DNA of 64,000 nt from Alphaproteobacteria bacterium (GTDB lineage: Bacteria; Pseudomonadota; Alphaproteobacteria; Rs-D84): contig JAFXVM010000018.1 in assembly GCA_017524525.1 (NCBI GenBank), forward strand, positions 1 to 64,000, in the 5' to 3' direction. The position numbers and the translations under genes were made by a program. The notes beneath the pieces are model-generated. The model had not been told where the DNA came from, searched no databases, and saw nothing but the letters and a program-made list of their open reading frames with translations. Positions 55,028 through 64,000 of the stretch are shown piece by piece (position 1 is the first letter of the stretch; the number at the start of each line of letters is the position of its first letter).

Positions 55028-56281
55028 ATGAATAAAAAAACATTAATTTTTGATGCTTCTGTTATTGCTGAAAATTTATGTGCTTGTCGTGGTCGTTCTG
55101 GAATATATTTTGCAACTTATAATATATTGTATGAATTGCTAAAATCTGGTGATTTTGATATATCTTTGTATTGTGATGTTTTATATAATAAAGATTTTAT
55201 AAAGTTTATTGAGAAAAATTTTGGTAAAAATGTAAAAATTTATTTTGGAAATAGATTTGGAATATTCTTAGAAAAAATGGAAGTTTTAGATAATAATTTA
55301 CATAAATCAAAACACAATATATTAAAATTATTATTAAATGTATTTGTTAGAAAACCTGTTAAATTTTTAGGTAATCATATTAATTTGCCAAATTTTGATA
55401 TTGCTTTTTCACCAGTTAGAGTTTTTTCAAAAAAAATTAAAGCAGAAGAAAAATATATTGTTTTATATGATGTTATACCTGTCTTGTTTCCAGAATATTA
55501 TCCACAATATAAATTGAAAAAATTTTGGTTTAATGATTTGGTAAATTACATAAAATCAAAGCCAGCATGTAAATATTTTGCTATATCTCAATCTGCTAAA
55601 AATGATTTTGTTCGTTTATTAGATATAAATCCTGATGATATTACTGTGATACCATTGGCGGCAAATGATAATTTTTATCATGAAAAAGATAATAAAAAAA
55701 TTAAAAAAGTTCTTAAAAAATATAATATCCCGACAGACAAAAAATATGTTTTTTCACTATGTACTTTAGAACCAAGAAAGAATTTGATTCGTGCTGTGAA
55801 GACATTTATAGAATTTATTAAGAAAAATAATATAGATGATATGGTTTTTGTTCTGGGCGGGGCACATTGGGACGAATTTATTGGTAAATTAGAAAAAGAA
55901 ATAAAAAATTTAGGTGAATACAAAGATAAAATTATTCGTGCTGGTTATGTTATGGACGAAGATTTAGCAGCACTTTATAGTGGGGCTGAATTTTTTGTTT
56001 ATACATCTCAATATGAAGGTTTTGGTTTGCCACCGTTAGAAGCAATGAAATGCGGTTGTCCAGTAATAACATCTAATAATTCTTCTTTGCCAGAAGTTAT
56101 CGGTGATGCTGGTATAATGATAGATTTTGATAATGATAAACAGCATATTGATGCTTATGAAAGATACTATTTTGATGAAAAATATCGTAAATCTATGGCT
56201 AAGAAAGGCTTAGAACATTCAAAATATTTTTCTTGGGATAAAACAGCAAAAATCATAATTAATCAAATAAAAGGAAAGTAA
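55028..56281 (+). CDS. Glycosyltransferase, GT4-like
   Basis: A 417-residue GT-B fold glycosyltransferase. The C-terminal nucleotide-sugar domain has [17 protein letters not shown], and the EX7E motif reads [11 protein letters not shown], followed by [14 protein letters not shown]. The group commonly transfers mannose or rhamnose from GDP sugars, which fits Gmd/Rmd encoded nearby. The acceptor is unknown. It starts 8 bp after the Stealth gene. Confidence 0.87.
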   Translation: MNKKTLIFDASVIAENLCACRGRSGIYFATYNILYELLKSGDFDISLYCDVLYNKDFIKFIEKNFGKNVKIYFGNRFGIFLEKMEVLDNNLHKSKHNILKLLLNVFVRKPVKFLGNHINLPNFDIAFSPVRVFSKKIKAEEKYIVLYDVIPVLFPEYYPQYKLKKFWFNDLVNYIKSKPACKYFAISQSAKNDFVRLLDINPDDITVIPLAANDNFYHEKDNKKIKKVLKKYNIPTDKKYVFSLCTLEPRKNLIRAVKTFIEFIKKNNIDDMVFVLGGAHWDEFIGKLEKEIKNLGEYKDKIIRAGYVMDEDLAALYSGAEFFVYTSQYEGFGLPPLEAMKCGCPVITSNNSSLPEVIGDAGIMIDFDNDKQHIDAYERYYFDEKYRKSMAKKGLEHSKYFSWDKTAKIIINQIKGK

Positions 56282-56282
56282 T

Positions 56283-56717
56283 ATGGCTAAGTATTATATT
56301 GTATCTGGTGGTTTTGATCCTATTCATGAGGGTCATATCGCTATGATAGCTGAATCTGCTAAGCAATCTGATGGTGTTATTGTTTTAGCTAATTCAGATG
56401 AATGGTTATGTAGAAAAAAAGGAAAAAATTTCTATACTTTTGATACAAGGTGTATTATATTACAAAATATAAAAGGTGTAATAGATGTTATCGCTTTTGA
56501 TGATTCCGATAATAGTGCATGTGATGGTATAAGAAAAGCACGTCAAAAATACCCCGATGCAGAGTTGTTTTTTGCAAACGGTGGAGATAGAACAAAAGAT
56601 AATATTCCAGAAACATCTGTTTGTAATGAATGCGGTGTTACTGTGGTTTTTGGTGTTGGTGGTGAAAATAAAGCGAATTCATCGTCTTGGATTTTAAATA
56701 AATGGAATAATAAATAA
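56283..56717 (+). CDS. Cytidylyltransferase-like nucleotidyltransferase
   Basis: A 144-residue protein of the HxGH nucleotidyltransferase superfamily. [10 protein letters not shown] at residues 9-18 carries the HIGH-like motif HEGH, but the usual C-terminal ISSTxIR motif is replaced by [11 protein letters not shown]. It probably activates a sugar or polyol phosphate to an NDP derivative. It starts 1 bp after the GT4 gene. Confidence 0.75.
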   Translation: MAKYYIVSGGFDPIHEGHIAMIAESAKQSDGVIVLANSDEWLCRKKGKNFYTFDTRCIILQNIKGVIDVIAFDDSDNSACDGIRKARQKYPDAELFFANGGDRTKDNIPETSVCNECGVTVVFGVGGENKANSSSWILNKWNNK

Positions 56718-56730
56718 AAAGGTGTTAATT

Positions 56731-57804
56731 ATGACAAATAAAGTTGCTTTGATTACAGGTATTACGGGTCAAGATGGTTCTTATTTAGCAGAATTATTGT
56801 TAGAAAAAGGCTATGAAGTGCACGGTCTTGTTCGTCGTAGTTCTTCTTATAATACTAGTCGTATAGAAAATATTATTGATAAAATACATTTACATTATGG
56901 TGATTTAACAGATTCTGTTAATTTAGTTCGTCTTGTAAAAGAAATAGCACCAGATGAAATATATAATCTTGGCGCACAATCACATGTTAAAATTTCGTGG
57001 GATTGTCCTGAATTTACCGCAGAAACAGATGCGTTAGGTGTTTTGCGTTTGTTAGAAGCAATTCGTATCAATGGTTTTGAAAAAAAGACACGTTTTTATC
57101 AGGCTTCGACAAGCGAATTATTTGGTTTAATTCAAGAACCAATTCAATCTGAAAAGACACCTTTTTATCCACGTTCTCCATATGGAGTTGCTAAATTGTA
57201 TGGTTATTGGATTACTGTAAATTATCGTGAATCTTATGATATTTTTGCATGTAATGGTATTTTATTTAATCATGAATCTCCTCGTCGTGGCGAAAATTTT
57301 GTGACACGTAAAATCACTTTGGCTGCAACACGTATTAAGATGGGGTTGCAAGATTGTTTATATCTTGGAAATATGGATGCTAAACGTGATTGGGGGCATG
57401 CAAAAGATTATGTAGAAGGTATGTGGCGTATGTTGCAAGCAGAAAAACCAAGTGATTATGTATTAGCAACAGGAAAAACAACTTCAATACGTGATTTTGT
57501 AAAAATGACTTTTGCTGAATTAGGTATGGATTTGGAATGGATTGGTGAAGGCGTTGATGAACATGCAGTGGATAAAACAACTGGGAAAACAGTTGTAGCA
57601 GTAAATCCTAAGTTTTTCCGTCCAGCAGAAGTTGAATTATTGCTTGGTGATTCAACAAAGGCACGTGAAGAATTAGGTTGGTTGCCAAAATATGATTTAA
57701 CTGGGTTAGTTCATGAAATGGTAGAACAAGATTTAAAATTAGCAGAACGTGAAAAAGTTTTAAATGAAAATGGGTTTCAAGAAAATATAAAATATGCTGA
57801 TTAA
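56731..57804 (+). CDS. gmd: GDP-mannose 4,6-dehydratase
   Basis: A 357-residue Gmd: GDP-D-mannose to GDP-4-keto-6-deoxy-D-mannose. NADP loop [27 protein letters not shown] with catalytic Thr/Ser-Glu, and the Tyr/Lys in SPYGVAKLY are complete. [16 protein letters not shown] is also intact. ATG 56731 follows AAAAAGGTG. The reductase next door should use its product. Confidence 0.95.
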   Translation: MTNKVALITGITGQDGSYLAELLLEKGYEVHGLVRRSSSYNTSRIENIIDKIHLHYGDLTDSVNLVRLVKEIAPDEIYNLGAQSHVKISWDCPEFTAETDALGVLRLLEAIRINGFEKKTRFYQASTSELFGLIQEPIQSEKTPFYPRSPYGVAKLYGYWITVNYRESYDIFACNGILFNHESPRRGENFVTRKITLAATRIKMGLQDCLYLGNMDAKRDWGHAKDYVEGMWRMLQAEKPSDYVLATGKTTSIRDFVKMTFAELGMDLEWIGEGVDEHAVDKTTGKTVVAVNPKFFRPAEVELLLGDSTKAREELGWLPKYDLTGLVHEMVEQDLKLAEREKVLNENGFQENIKYAD

Positions 57805-57812
57805 AGGTTTTT

Positions 57813-58748
57813 ATGATGAATAAAAAATATCTAATAACAGGTATCAATGGTTTTGTAGGTAAGTATTTTGTTGATGTTGTTCGTGCTAATGAATCTAATG
57901 TTGATATTATGGGATTAGGTTTAGAAGAAAAAACAAAAGTCAAAAATATAAAATACAAATCTGTGAATCTTTGTGATGCAGACAAGGTTTATGATGTTAT
58001 CGCAAAATATAAACCTGATTATATTGTTCATTTGGCTGCGATTTCATCTGTTGCAAAATCATGGGAAGATCCTGCTGGATGTTTTTTGAACAATAATTCA
58101 ACTTTTTTAAATTTAGCTGAAGCGGTTAGAAAATTAGGACTAAAAACCAGAATTTTATCTGTTGGTTCTTCTGAAGAATATGGACCGTATAAAAAAATAC
58201 TTAAAGAGGATCTTGATTTACATCCAACAAATCCATATTCTGTGGCGCGTGTGTCTCAAGAATATATGTCTAAATTATATGTTGATAAATTTGGATTAGA
58301 TATTGTTATGACACGTTCTTTTAATCATATTGGACCAGGGCAGAATACACAATTTGTTATACCGTCTTTTATTAATCAATTAATAAAAATTTCTAGTGGC
58401 GAAATAGAAAATAAATTTATGGTTGGTAATATAGATGTTATACGTGATTTTACAGATGTTCGTGATGTTGTGGATGCTTATTATAAGATACTAACAATGG
58501 CGCCAAATCGTTCTGTTTATAATGTATGTTCTGGCAAAGGTGTTAAATTGCGTGATATTATAAATTCTACATCAAAGCAATTGGGTATAAAACCTAATAT
58601 TTATATAGATCCAACACGTATTCGTCCAAATGATGTAAAAATGGTTATTGGTGATAATACCAAGTTAAAAAAAGAATTGGGGTGGAAAATTCGCTATAAA
58701 TTAGACGAAACAATCGCTGATATGATTGATTATATAAAAACAAGATAA
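57813..58748 (+). CDS. rmd: GDP-4-keto-6-deoxy-D-mannose reductase-like protein
   Basis: A 311-residue extended SDR. The nucleotide loop is TGINGFVGKYF, then VHLAAISSVAKSWEDP, GSSEEYG and MTRSFNHIGPGQ. It is placed as Rmd, which makes GDP-D-rhamnose from the Gmd product; GDP-fucose or 6-deoxytalose are alternatives. The usual YxxxK reads YSVAR (NPYSVARVSQE), so the catalytic Lys is Arg. ATG 57813 or 57816 could start. Confidence 0.82.
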   Translation: MMNKKYLITGINGFVGKYFVDVVRANESNVDIMGLGLEEKTKVKNIKYKSVNLCDADKVYDVIAKYKPDYIVHLAAISSVAKSWEDPAGCFLNNNSTFLNLAEAVRKLGLKTRILSVGSSEEYGPYKKILKEDLDLHPTNPYSVARVSQEYMSKLYVDKFGLDIVMTRSFNHIGPGQNTQFVIPSFINQLIKISSGEIENKFMVGNIDVIRDFTDVRDVVDAYYKILTMAPNRSVYNVCSGKGVKLRDIINSTSKQLGIKPNIYIDPTRIRPNDVKMVIGDNTKLKKELGWKIRYKLDETIADMIDYIKTR

Positions 58749-58760
58749 AGGTTTAAAATT

Positions 58761-59606
58761 ATGGAACATATTAAAGATTTATCTGGACATTCTGGGTGTG
58801 TGTTAGGCTTGTACAAAGAAAATGATAATATTTTTTTAAGAAAAAGTTCAGGTGATAAAGATTATAACAAAAGATTAAAATCTCAGTGTTTAAAACAATG
58901 TCGTTTTCGTCTTGATAAAATAAAAACACCAGAAGTTTACAGATATGGAATAGGTGATGATGGTTTATTTTATTTTGATATGGAATTTGTTAATGGTGTG
59001 ACATGTGCGCAACATATGAATTATATTAAGATAAAAGATATTGTTAATTTAATAGATTTATTATTTGAAGTTTTACCAGTGGATAATTCGTATCCTTGTG
59101 ATATTGCGGACCAGATATTTAAAAACAAAATAAAATCTTTGCATGATAAGTGGTATAATTACAATTCGTGTGTTAAATCTGCTTTTGATAAATTGGAAAA
59201 TTTTGATTTTAAAGATATTCCTTTGTCAACATGTTGTGGGGATTTAACACTGGAAAATATAATACTTTCTTCAAGTGGTATATATGTTATTGATTTGTTA
59301 GATTCATTTTATAATTCATGGATGATAGATGTTGCTAAGTTATTACAAGATATTGATTTAGGGTGGTCTTATCGTCATCAAAAACGTGATTTTAATTTGA
59401 ACTTGCGTTTGGCTACAGCAAAACAGGCTATATTTGATAAAATATTGGCTTTGCCAGATGGTAAAAAAATATTAACAAAAATTTATCATATTTTATTACT
59501 TAATGTTTTGCGTATCTATCCTTATGCCAAAGACGAAGAAACATTTAAATTTTTAGATAATGCAACAGAACAAGTTATTAAGACAATTGATACAATGGGA
59601 GATTAA
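58761..59606 (+). CDS. Aminoglycoside/choline-kinase-like phosphotransferase
   Basis: A 281-residue kinase of the APH/ChoK fold. The Brenner motif reads CCGDLTLENIIL, where the usual HGD has Cys for His, and the metal-binding Asp follows in VIDLLDS. The N-terminal lobe is small. It probably phosphorylates a sugar or alcohol that the next nucleotidyltransferase activates. It starts 12 bp after rmd and ends 1 bp before the fusion gene. Confidence 0.72.
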   Translation: MEHIKDLSGHSGCVLGLYKENDNIFLRKSSGDKDYNKRLKSQCLKQCRFRLDKIKTPEVYRYGIGDDGLFYFDMEFVNGVTCAQHMNYIKIKDIVNLIDLLFEVLPVDNSYPCDIADQIFKNKIKSLHDKWYNYNSCVKSAFDKLENFDFKDIPLSTCCGDLTLENIILSSSGIYVIDLLDSFYNSWMIDVAKLLQDIDLGWSYRHQKRDFNLNLRLATAKQAIFDKILALPDGKKILTKIYHILLLNVLRIYPYAKDEETFKFLDNATEQVIKTIDTMGD

Positions 59607-59607
59607 A

Positions 59608-60666
59608 ATGAAAACTTTGATTATTCCTTGTGCTGGGAAATCCAGTCGTTTTCCAAACATGAAACCTAAATATATGTTAACACATCCAGATGGAAAGTTA
59701 ATGATTGAAAAGTCTATGGAAAATATAAACATTGATGTTTTCGACAGAATTATTATTACCATAGTTAAACCTCATGATGATAAATACGAAGCAAATTTAA
59801 TCATGCAGCAAGTTTTCAAAGATAATCCAAAAGTTGAAATTTGTATGTTAGATGATTTTACTTCATCAGCCAGTGAAACAATTTATCTTACTTTGAATAA
59901 AATGAAAGTAGAAGGCTCTTTTGTTATCAAAGATTCTGATAATCGTGTAGGTGTTCATTTTGATGATGATATTAAAAATATGATAGTTGGTTATGATTTA
60001 CATCAACATCGTGATGTTACTAATATACCTGGAAAAAGTTTCTTGATTGTGAACGAACAGAATCTTATTCAAGATATTATCGAAAAGCAAATTGTATCTA
60101 ACATAGTTTGTTTAGGAGTTTATTGTTTTGAAAATGCTGAAGATTTTAAAAAAGCTTATGAAGAAATGCAATCACAAAATATTTCAGGTGAAATGTATAT
60201 AAGTCATGTTGTTTCTTATATGTTATCGACTAATAAGTATGTTTTTGCCGCTGTGATGGCTTCGTCTTATGATGATTGGGGTACATTGAATGAATGGAAG
60301 GCTGTTCAAAAAGCAAGCAGAACGTATTTTGTTGATGTTGATGGTGTAATAATGAAAAACAGCGGAAAATACGGGAAAACTAATTGGTATAATAATACTG
60401 TGATGCTTGAAGAAAATGTTGAAACATTGAAAAAATTACAAGAAAATGGCGCACAAATTGTTATTACTACATCAAGAACAGAAGAATTTCGTGAAGCACT
60501 TACTAAAATCTTAACAGATGCAGGGTTAAAACCATATGCTATATTGATGGGGATGAATCATGCTGCACGCGTAGTTATAAATGATTTTGCACCAACAAAT
60601 CCATACCCTTCTGGATTGGCAATCACATTACCAAGAAATTCTAATATTAAGGATTATATAGAATGA
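59608..60666 (+). CDS. Nucleotidyltransferase-HAD fusion protein
   Basis: A 352-residue two-domain protein. Residues about 1-235 match a sugar nucleotidyltransferase (IPCAGKSSRFPNMKPKYML, with DSDNRVG as metal-site loop and DDWGT). Residues about 240-352 match a HAD-type phosphatase, with VDVDGVIMKNSG as motif I and TTSR as motif II. Such fusions occur in capsule and lipooligosaccharide clusters. ATG 59608 is chosen; an earlier in-frame ATG lies within the kinase gene. The product is likely an activated sugar or small alcohol phosphate. Confidence 0.8.
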   Translation: MKTLIIPCAGKSSRFPNMKPKYMLTHPDGKLMIEKSMENINIDVFDRIIITIVKPHDDKYEANLIMQQVFKDNPKVEICMLDDFTSSASETIYLTLNKMKVEGSFVIKDSDNRVGVHFDDDIKNMIVGYDLHQHRDVTNIPGKSFLIVNEQNLIQDIIEKQIVSNIVCLGVYCFENAEDFKKAYEEMQSQNISGEMYISHVVSYMLSTNKYVFAAVMASSYDDWGTLNEWKAVQKASRTYFVDVDGVIMKNSGKYGKTNWYNNTVMLEENVETLKKLQENGAQIVITTSRTEEFREALTKILTDAGLKPYAILMGMNHAARVVINDFAPTNPYPSGLAITLPRNSNIKDYIE

Positions 60667-60937
60667 AAAAACAAATAATTGGTTATACTGCCGGTGTATC
60701 TACAGATGAATTAGTGGAAGAATATAAAAATAAAAAAACTATCATACCTTTTAAAGATAGAATAGAGATTATTCGCGCTATTAAATATGTAGATTTAGCA
60801 ATACCACAGATGAATTAGATAAATATAAAATGTGGGAAAAGTTAAAGTTTGATATTTTGTTTGATGAGTTGGGCTTGGAAAAATTAAATGCATCTAGGAA
60901 AATAATAAAGGATTTAAAAAAATGTTTTTTAAAATAA
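60663..60937 (+). pseudogene. Decayed TagD-like cytidylyltransferase
   Basis: The frame from 60663 reads MKKQIIGYTAGVSTDELVEEY and continues to a stop at 60818. This joins the normal family start (IGYTAGV-FDLFHxGH) directly to the GVSTDEL part, so about 30 residues with the catalytic HxGH are missing, probably by deletion between two GV-coding sites. After the VDLAIPQ stretch, the frame shifts, and TDELDKYKMWEKLKFDILF continues in another phase. The C terminus is then unlike the family. The stop of the previous gene overlaps its ATG (ATGA). Confidence 0.8.
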
Positions 60938-62139
60938 AAAAATTTTTAATAAGAATCATTGCTTTGTTTATCCCAATAAGAAAATACAGAAGCAATTTTA
61001 GAGAAAAATATTTTAACAAAATTGAAAAACAAAAACAGTGCAGTATATTAAAAAAATTAAAGAATTTTTATCCTGTATATATGTTTAAAAAGCATAGAAT
61101 TAAACCAAAAAGTGTACTTGTTTTGGAATTTAACGATTTTCATGGCATCACTTTGCCTGGTTATATGCATTATTTTGCAAAATTGGGTTATAATGTAGAT
61201 GTTTTTTTGCGTTTTGGTCAAAATGTTGCATGGAAACCATTATGCAGATTAAAAGATAAATATAAAGCATTTGTCGGTGATGAATTTGAATTAAAAGAAA
61301 ACCTTAACAGTGAAAAAATAAAACAATATGATTTTGTTTTTGTTAATACTACTTTCTATTATGGAGTTTTGGCACCGTATCCAAAAGGTAATTCGACTTT
61401 TAAATTATTGGGTCTTGTACCGTCTGGTAAATACGGAACATTAATTATAGAACACAATTTGGATCCATATGTTAAAAAATATCACGAAGAAAAATATATC
61501 AAAGCAGGTAATTTATTTACTTTGTTGGGTTTTCGTGGAACAAAAATGTTATCTTCGTCTTATGTTGGGGATGTAAAATTTACACCAAAAAGTGATGGCA
61601 AAGTTAAATTTTTAAGTATTGGTACGATTCATCCAGGTAATAAAAATATGAATTTGTTATTTAATGCATGTAAAAATTTAATTAAATCAGGTCTTACTAA
61701 TTTTGAAATACAGGTAATTGGTTTGGGTAATATTGATGATTTGCCAAAACAATTAAGACCTTATTTTAAAATACTTGGGGGGTTAACATACGAAGAAATG
61801 TTTAATGCCATAGAATCTGGTGATTATCTTTTGAATTTATTTGACCCGAAAAACAAGGAACATCATAAATATCTTGATAACTGGGCAACAGGCAGCAGTA
61901 TTTTATTTTATGCATTTGGTAAATTGCCATTAATGCATAAATTATTTGCACCTTCGTATCATTTGGATGATAAAAATTCAATCGTTTATACAAAACTTTA
62001 CGATGGTATGAAAATAGCAATAGAAATGACAAAAGAAGAATATGCAAAACGTCAAGAATCTTTGATTAATCTAACAAAAGATTTACAGGAAAAATCACTA
62101 CAAAATTTGACAGAGCAGATGAAAAGGATGCAAAAATGA
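60922..62139 (+). CDS. Putative glycosyltransferase (GT-B fold)
   Basis: A 405-residue protein with a cationic amphipathic N terminus that could touch the membrane. Near residue 230 FLSIGTIHPGNKNMNLLF opens a C-terminal nucleotide-sugar domain, followed by GGLTYEEMFNAIESGDYLLN. The EX7E motif is not obvious. A glycosyltransferase is the best reading; sugars are unknown. AAAGGATTTAAAAAA precedes ATG 60922, which lies inside the end of the pseudogene remnant. Confidence 0.65.
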   Translation: MFFKIKKFLIRIIALFIPIRKYRSNFREKYFNKIEKQKQCSILKKLKNFYPVYMFKKHRIKPKSVLVLEFNDFHGITLPGYMHYFAKLGYNVDVFLRFGQNVAWKPLCRLKDKYKAFVGDEFELKENLNSEKIKQYDFVFVNTTFYYGVLAPYPKGNSTFKLLGLVPSGKYGTLIIEHNLDPYVKKYHEEKYIKAGNLFTLLGFRGTKMLSSSYVGDVKFTPKSDGKVKFLSIGTIHPGNKNMNLLFNACKNLIKSGLTNFEIQVIGLGNIDDLPKQLRPYFKILGGLTYEEMFNAIESGDYLLNLFDPKNKEHHKYLDNWATGSSILFYAFGKLPLMHKLFAPSYHLDDKNSIVYTKLYDGMKIAIEMTKEEYAKRQESLINLTKDLQEKSLQNLTEQMKRMQK

Positions 62140-62960
62140 AATCAAAAAAAAGAAAAATGATTTATAAATATTTAAAAAATAAAATTTTATTTCTTATAAC
62201 TCGTGTTCCAAAGAGACAGGAAAAATATAGAGCGGCAAAAAATTGGCTTAAAGCGCATAAAAAATTCTGTCGAGTTTTTACACCAAATACTTTTTTTGTT
62301 ATCGGTGATAGCCATACAGATATTTTTAATCAAAATATGTTTTATGAAAAAGTTTTATTAGGTCAAGATGAATTAAAATCTAATCTTTGGGGTTGTATTT
62401 ATTCCGCACCTGATTTTGTGACGTATCATTTGGATGCTGTTTTGGCTTATAATATGAACAGACATGGTTCCACTATGAAGGGACTTGAAAAAATTGAATA
62501 TTTAATTAATAACGGTTATTTGCCAAAGCATGCTAAAGTAGTGACTTCTTTGGGTGAAATTGATTGTCGTGTCCATGTTAAAAAGCAAGCAGAGCAACAA
62601 AATATCACAACAGATCAGGTTATTTATAATATTATTCAAAATTATGGGACTTTGTTGAAAATGTTGAAAAACAAAGGTTATCGTGTATATGCTTATGCGC
62701 CAATTGCTTCACAGAAAGAAACTGTCGATATCGATCCACAATTTCCAAGGTATGGAAGCGAAATAGAACGAAATAATATTTCTTTGGTTTTTGGAAAAAA
62801 ATTGAAAGAATTTTGTGATAAAAATAATATGGGTTTTGTATCAATGTTGAAAGATTTACTTAATGATGATATGACCACCAAAGGTGAATATTATCGTGAT
62901 GGTGTTCATTTAAATATGGATGCTCGTCCAATGTTGGTTCAAAAATTTAAGGATTTATAA
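62136..62960 (+). CDS. SGNH/GDSL-like hydrolase or acetyltransferase
   Basis: A 274-residue protein with the SGNH blocks: VIGDSHTD (nucleophile Ser), GEIDCR and DGVHLN with the Asp-x-x-His pair. The first 30 residues are basic. In glycan clusters such proteins add or remove O-acetyl or other acyl groups. It overlaps the previous gene by 4 bp and abuts the WavE-like gene. Confidence 0.75.
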   Translation: MKSKKRKMIYKYLKNKILFLITRVPKRQEKYRAAKNWLKAHKKFCRVFTPNTFFVIGDSHTDIFNQNMFYEKVLLGQDELKSNLWGCIYSAPDFVTYHLDAVLAYNMNRHGSTMKGLEKIEYLINNGYLPKHAKVVTSLGEIDCRVHVKKQAEQQNITTDQVIYNIIQNYGTLLKMLKNKGYRVYAYAPIASQKETVDIDPQFPRYGSEIERNNISLVFGKKLKEFCDKNNMGFVSMLKDLLNDDMTTKGEYYRDGVHLNMDARPMLVQKFKDL

Positions 62961-63992
62961 ATGAAAGATATAACTGTTGTTGTTCAAGGCGCTGTTAGTG
63001 CTGATTTTACACCAATATGTTTAAAAAGTATTCGCAAATATTTACCAACAGCCCATATACTTTTGTCTACATGGGATGGAACAGATGTGTCCGGTTTAGA
63101 CATAGATGAAGTCATTTTTAACAAAGACCCAGGTGCTATTGCTCCTATGTTTGATTCAAATAAAAACATTCATAACAATCCAAATAATATTAATCGTCAA
63201 ATTGTATCCACGCTTAATGGGTTAAAGGCTGTTAAAACAAAATATGCTTTGAAAATAAGGACAGATTTTGAAATAAAACACGCTGGATTTTTAAAATATT
63301 TTGATAAATACAACAAATATTCAAATGATTATCAGGTTTTTGAAAAACGTGTTATTTCTGTTATGGGGGATAAACCAGATATACGTTCTTTTTTTGTATA
63401 TGATTTTTTGTTTTTTGGTTTAACAAAAGATTTGTTGAATCTTTTTGATATTCCATTAATGACCAAAGAAGATGCAGAATGGTTTTATACTCATAAACCG
63501 ATTAATGATGAAAAATATCTTCTCACCCAAGGTTTGTTTAAATATATTCCTGAACAACATATTTGGATGAATTGTTTGGCTAAAAAATATCCAGAAGTAT
63601 TTTCAATAATGAAAGATTGTTCTGATGTAAATCCTGAAAGCGTTCGTGTTGGTGAACTTTCGTTCGTTAATAATTTTGTTTGTCTTGATTTTAATCAATA
63701 TGGTGTTTATCCGTTAAAAGACAGTTTACAATGGTTGTATACTCAAGACAGATGGCATATGTTTCATTTTATAGATTGGCAAACACTTTATAAAAAGTAT
63801 TGCGATGAAAAGTATAAAATAAAACTGCCGTTTGTAAATCGTTTGAAACTGGAAAAGAAAATTGCTAAGTTCAAAGGTCATCGAGAAAAATTTAAAAACA
63901 AAAAAAAGTTAAAATTTGCTTTGCAGTGTGCTTATGATTGTCTTAGAATTTTTGTTCATACAATGACACACAGTTATTTGTTTTTTAAATGA
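62961..63992 (+). CDS. WavE-family lipopolysaccharide biosynthesis protein
   Basis: A 343-residue protein of the WavE family. The N terminus TVVVQGAVS is followed by CLKSIRKYLPTAHILLSTWDGTD and VIFNKDPGA. ALKIRTDFEI holds the DxD-like site of a GT-A fold. WavE proteins are lipopolysaccharide or capsule glycosyltransferases. It is the last gene before the window ends at 64000, so the cluster may continue. Confidence 0.88.
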   Translation: MKDITVVVQGAVSADFTPICLKSIRKYLPTAHILLSTWDGTDVSGLDIDEVIFNKDPGAIAPMFDSNKNIHNNPNNINRQIVSTLNGLKAVKTKYALKIRTDFEIKHAGFLKYFDKYNKYSNDYQVFEKRVISVMGDKPDIRSFFVYDFLFFGLTKDLLNLFDIPLMTKEDAEWFYTHKPINDEKYLLTQGLFKYIPEQHIWMNCLAKKYPEVFSIMKDCSDVNPESVRVGELSFVNNFVCLDFNQYGVYPLKDSLQWLYTQDRWHMFHFIDWQTLYKKYCDEKYKIKLPFVNRLKLEKKIAKFKGHREKFKNKKKLKFALQCAYDCLRIFVHTMTHSYLFFK

Positions 63993-64000
63993 TATCGAAA

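Overview
The window is a 64 kb piece of an AT-rich bacterial chromosome and reads as an alphaproteobacterium with a compact, probably host-associated genome. The evidence is the alphaproteobacterial form of SspB, the rsmG-parA-parB block, a VirB3/VirB4 pair, an AccB/AccC pair, QueH and a eukaryote-like (type 2) isoleucyl-tRNA synthetase. Genes are tightly packed with many 1-14 bp overlaps. TGA is a normal stop, so the code is standard. The lineage is inferred from gene content only; I cannot name a species.

Layout. 1-400: two tandem 162-bp repeats abutting a tRNA-Val(UAC) gene. 437-9300: ybaB, pnp, gpsA, a membrane TPR protein, then rsmG, a parS-like palindrome, parA, parB, pal and a uracil-DNA glycosylase. 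9312-13877: infC (AUU start), xseB, mutS, truB, rpsO. 13907-19732: a secreted repeat protein with a G9 tract, and a TolC-MacA-MacB type efflux operon. 19856-23987: tRNA-Cys, recF, sspB, accC, accB, yidD, rnpA. 24110-31452: mreB, tRNA-Val(GAC), metG, queH, fabD, fabG, an acetyltransferase, mnmG. 31479-39899: tRNA-Thr, nth, ileS with an attenuator leader, an unknown protein, pheT, pheS, rplT, rpmI. 40027-48084: mreC, mreD, mrdA, mrdB (cell elongation), topA, dnaG. 48188-50225: ychF, a reduced SufB/SufD-like protein, rpmJ. 50537-53891: virB3, virB4 and a periplasmic HExxH protein. 54009-64000: a one-direction surface-glycan cluster (Stealth, glycosyltransferases, Gmd/Rmd for a GDP-6-deoxyhexose, a sugar kinase, a nucleotidyltransferase-HAD fusion, SGNH, WavE) driven from a near-consensus promoter; one cytidylyltransferase gene in it is decayed.

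Main points of interest. The ileS leader is the strongest candidate for an undescribed element: a 10-residue peptide with four consecutive Ile codons, a sigma70-like promoter placing the transcript start at its AUG, an intrinsic terminator just before ileS and an alternative pairing that would break it. A weaker Met version precedes metG. Other points are the tRNA-linked tandem repeat, a divergent parS candidate, a pnp leader stem, an AUU-initiated infC, a probable phase-variable secreted protein with a GC-rich patch, and a recurring ACCGGC/GCCGGT terminator stem that also appears inside rsmG.

Limits. All calls come from reading the sequence by eye. Residue positions are approximate unless tied to a codon, and no homology search or folding program was run.
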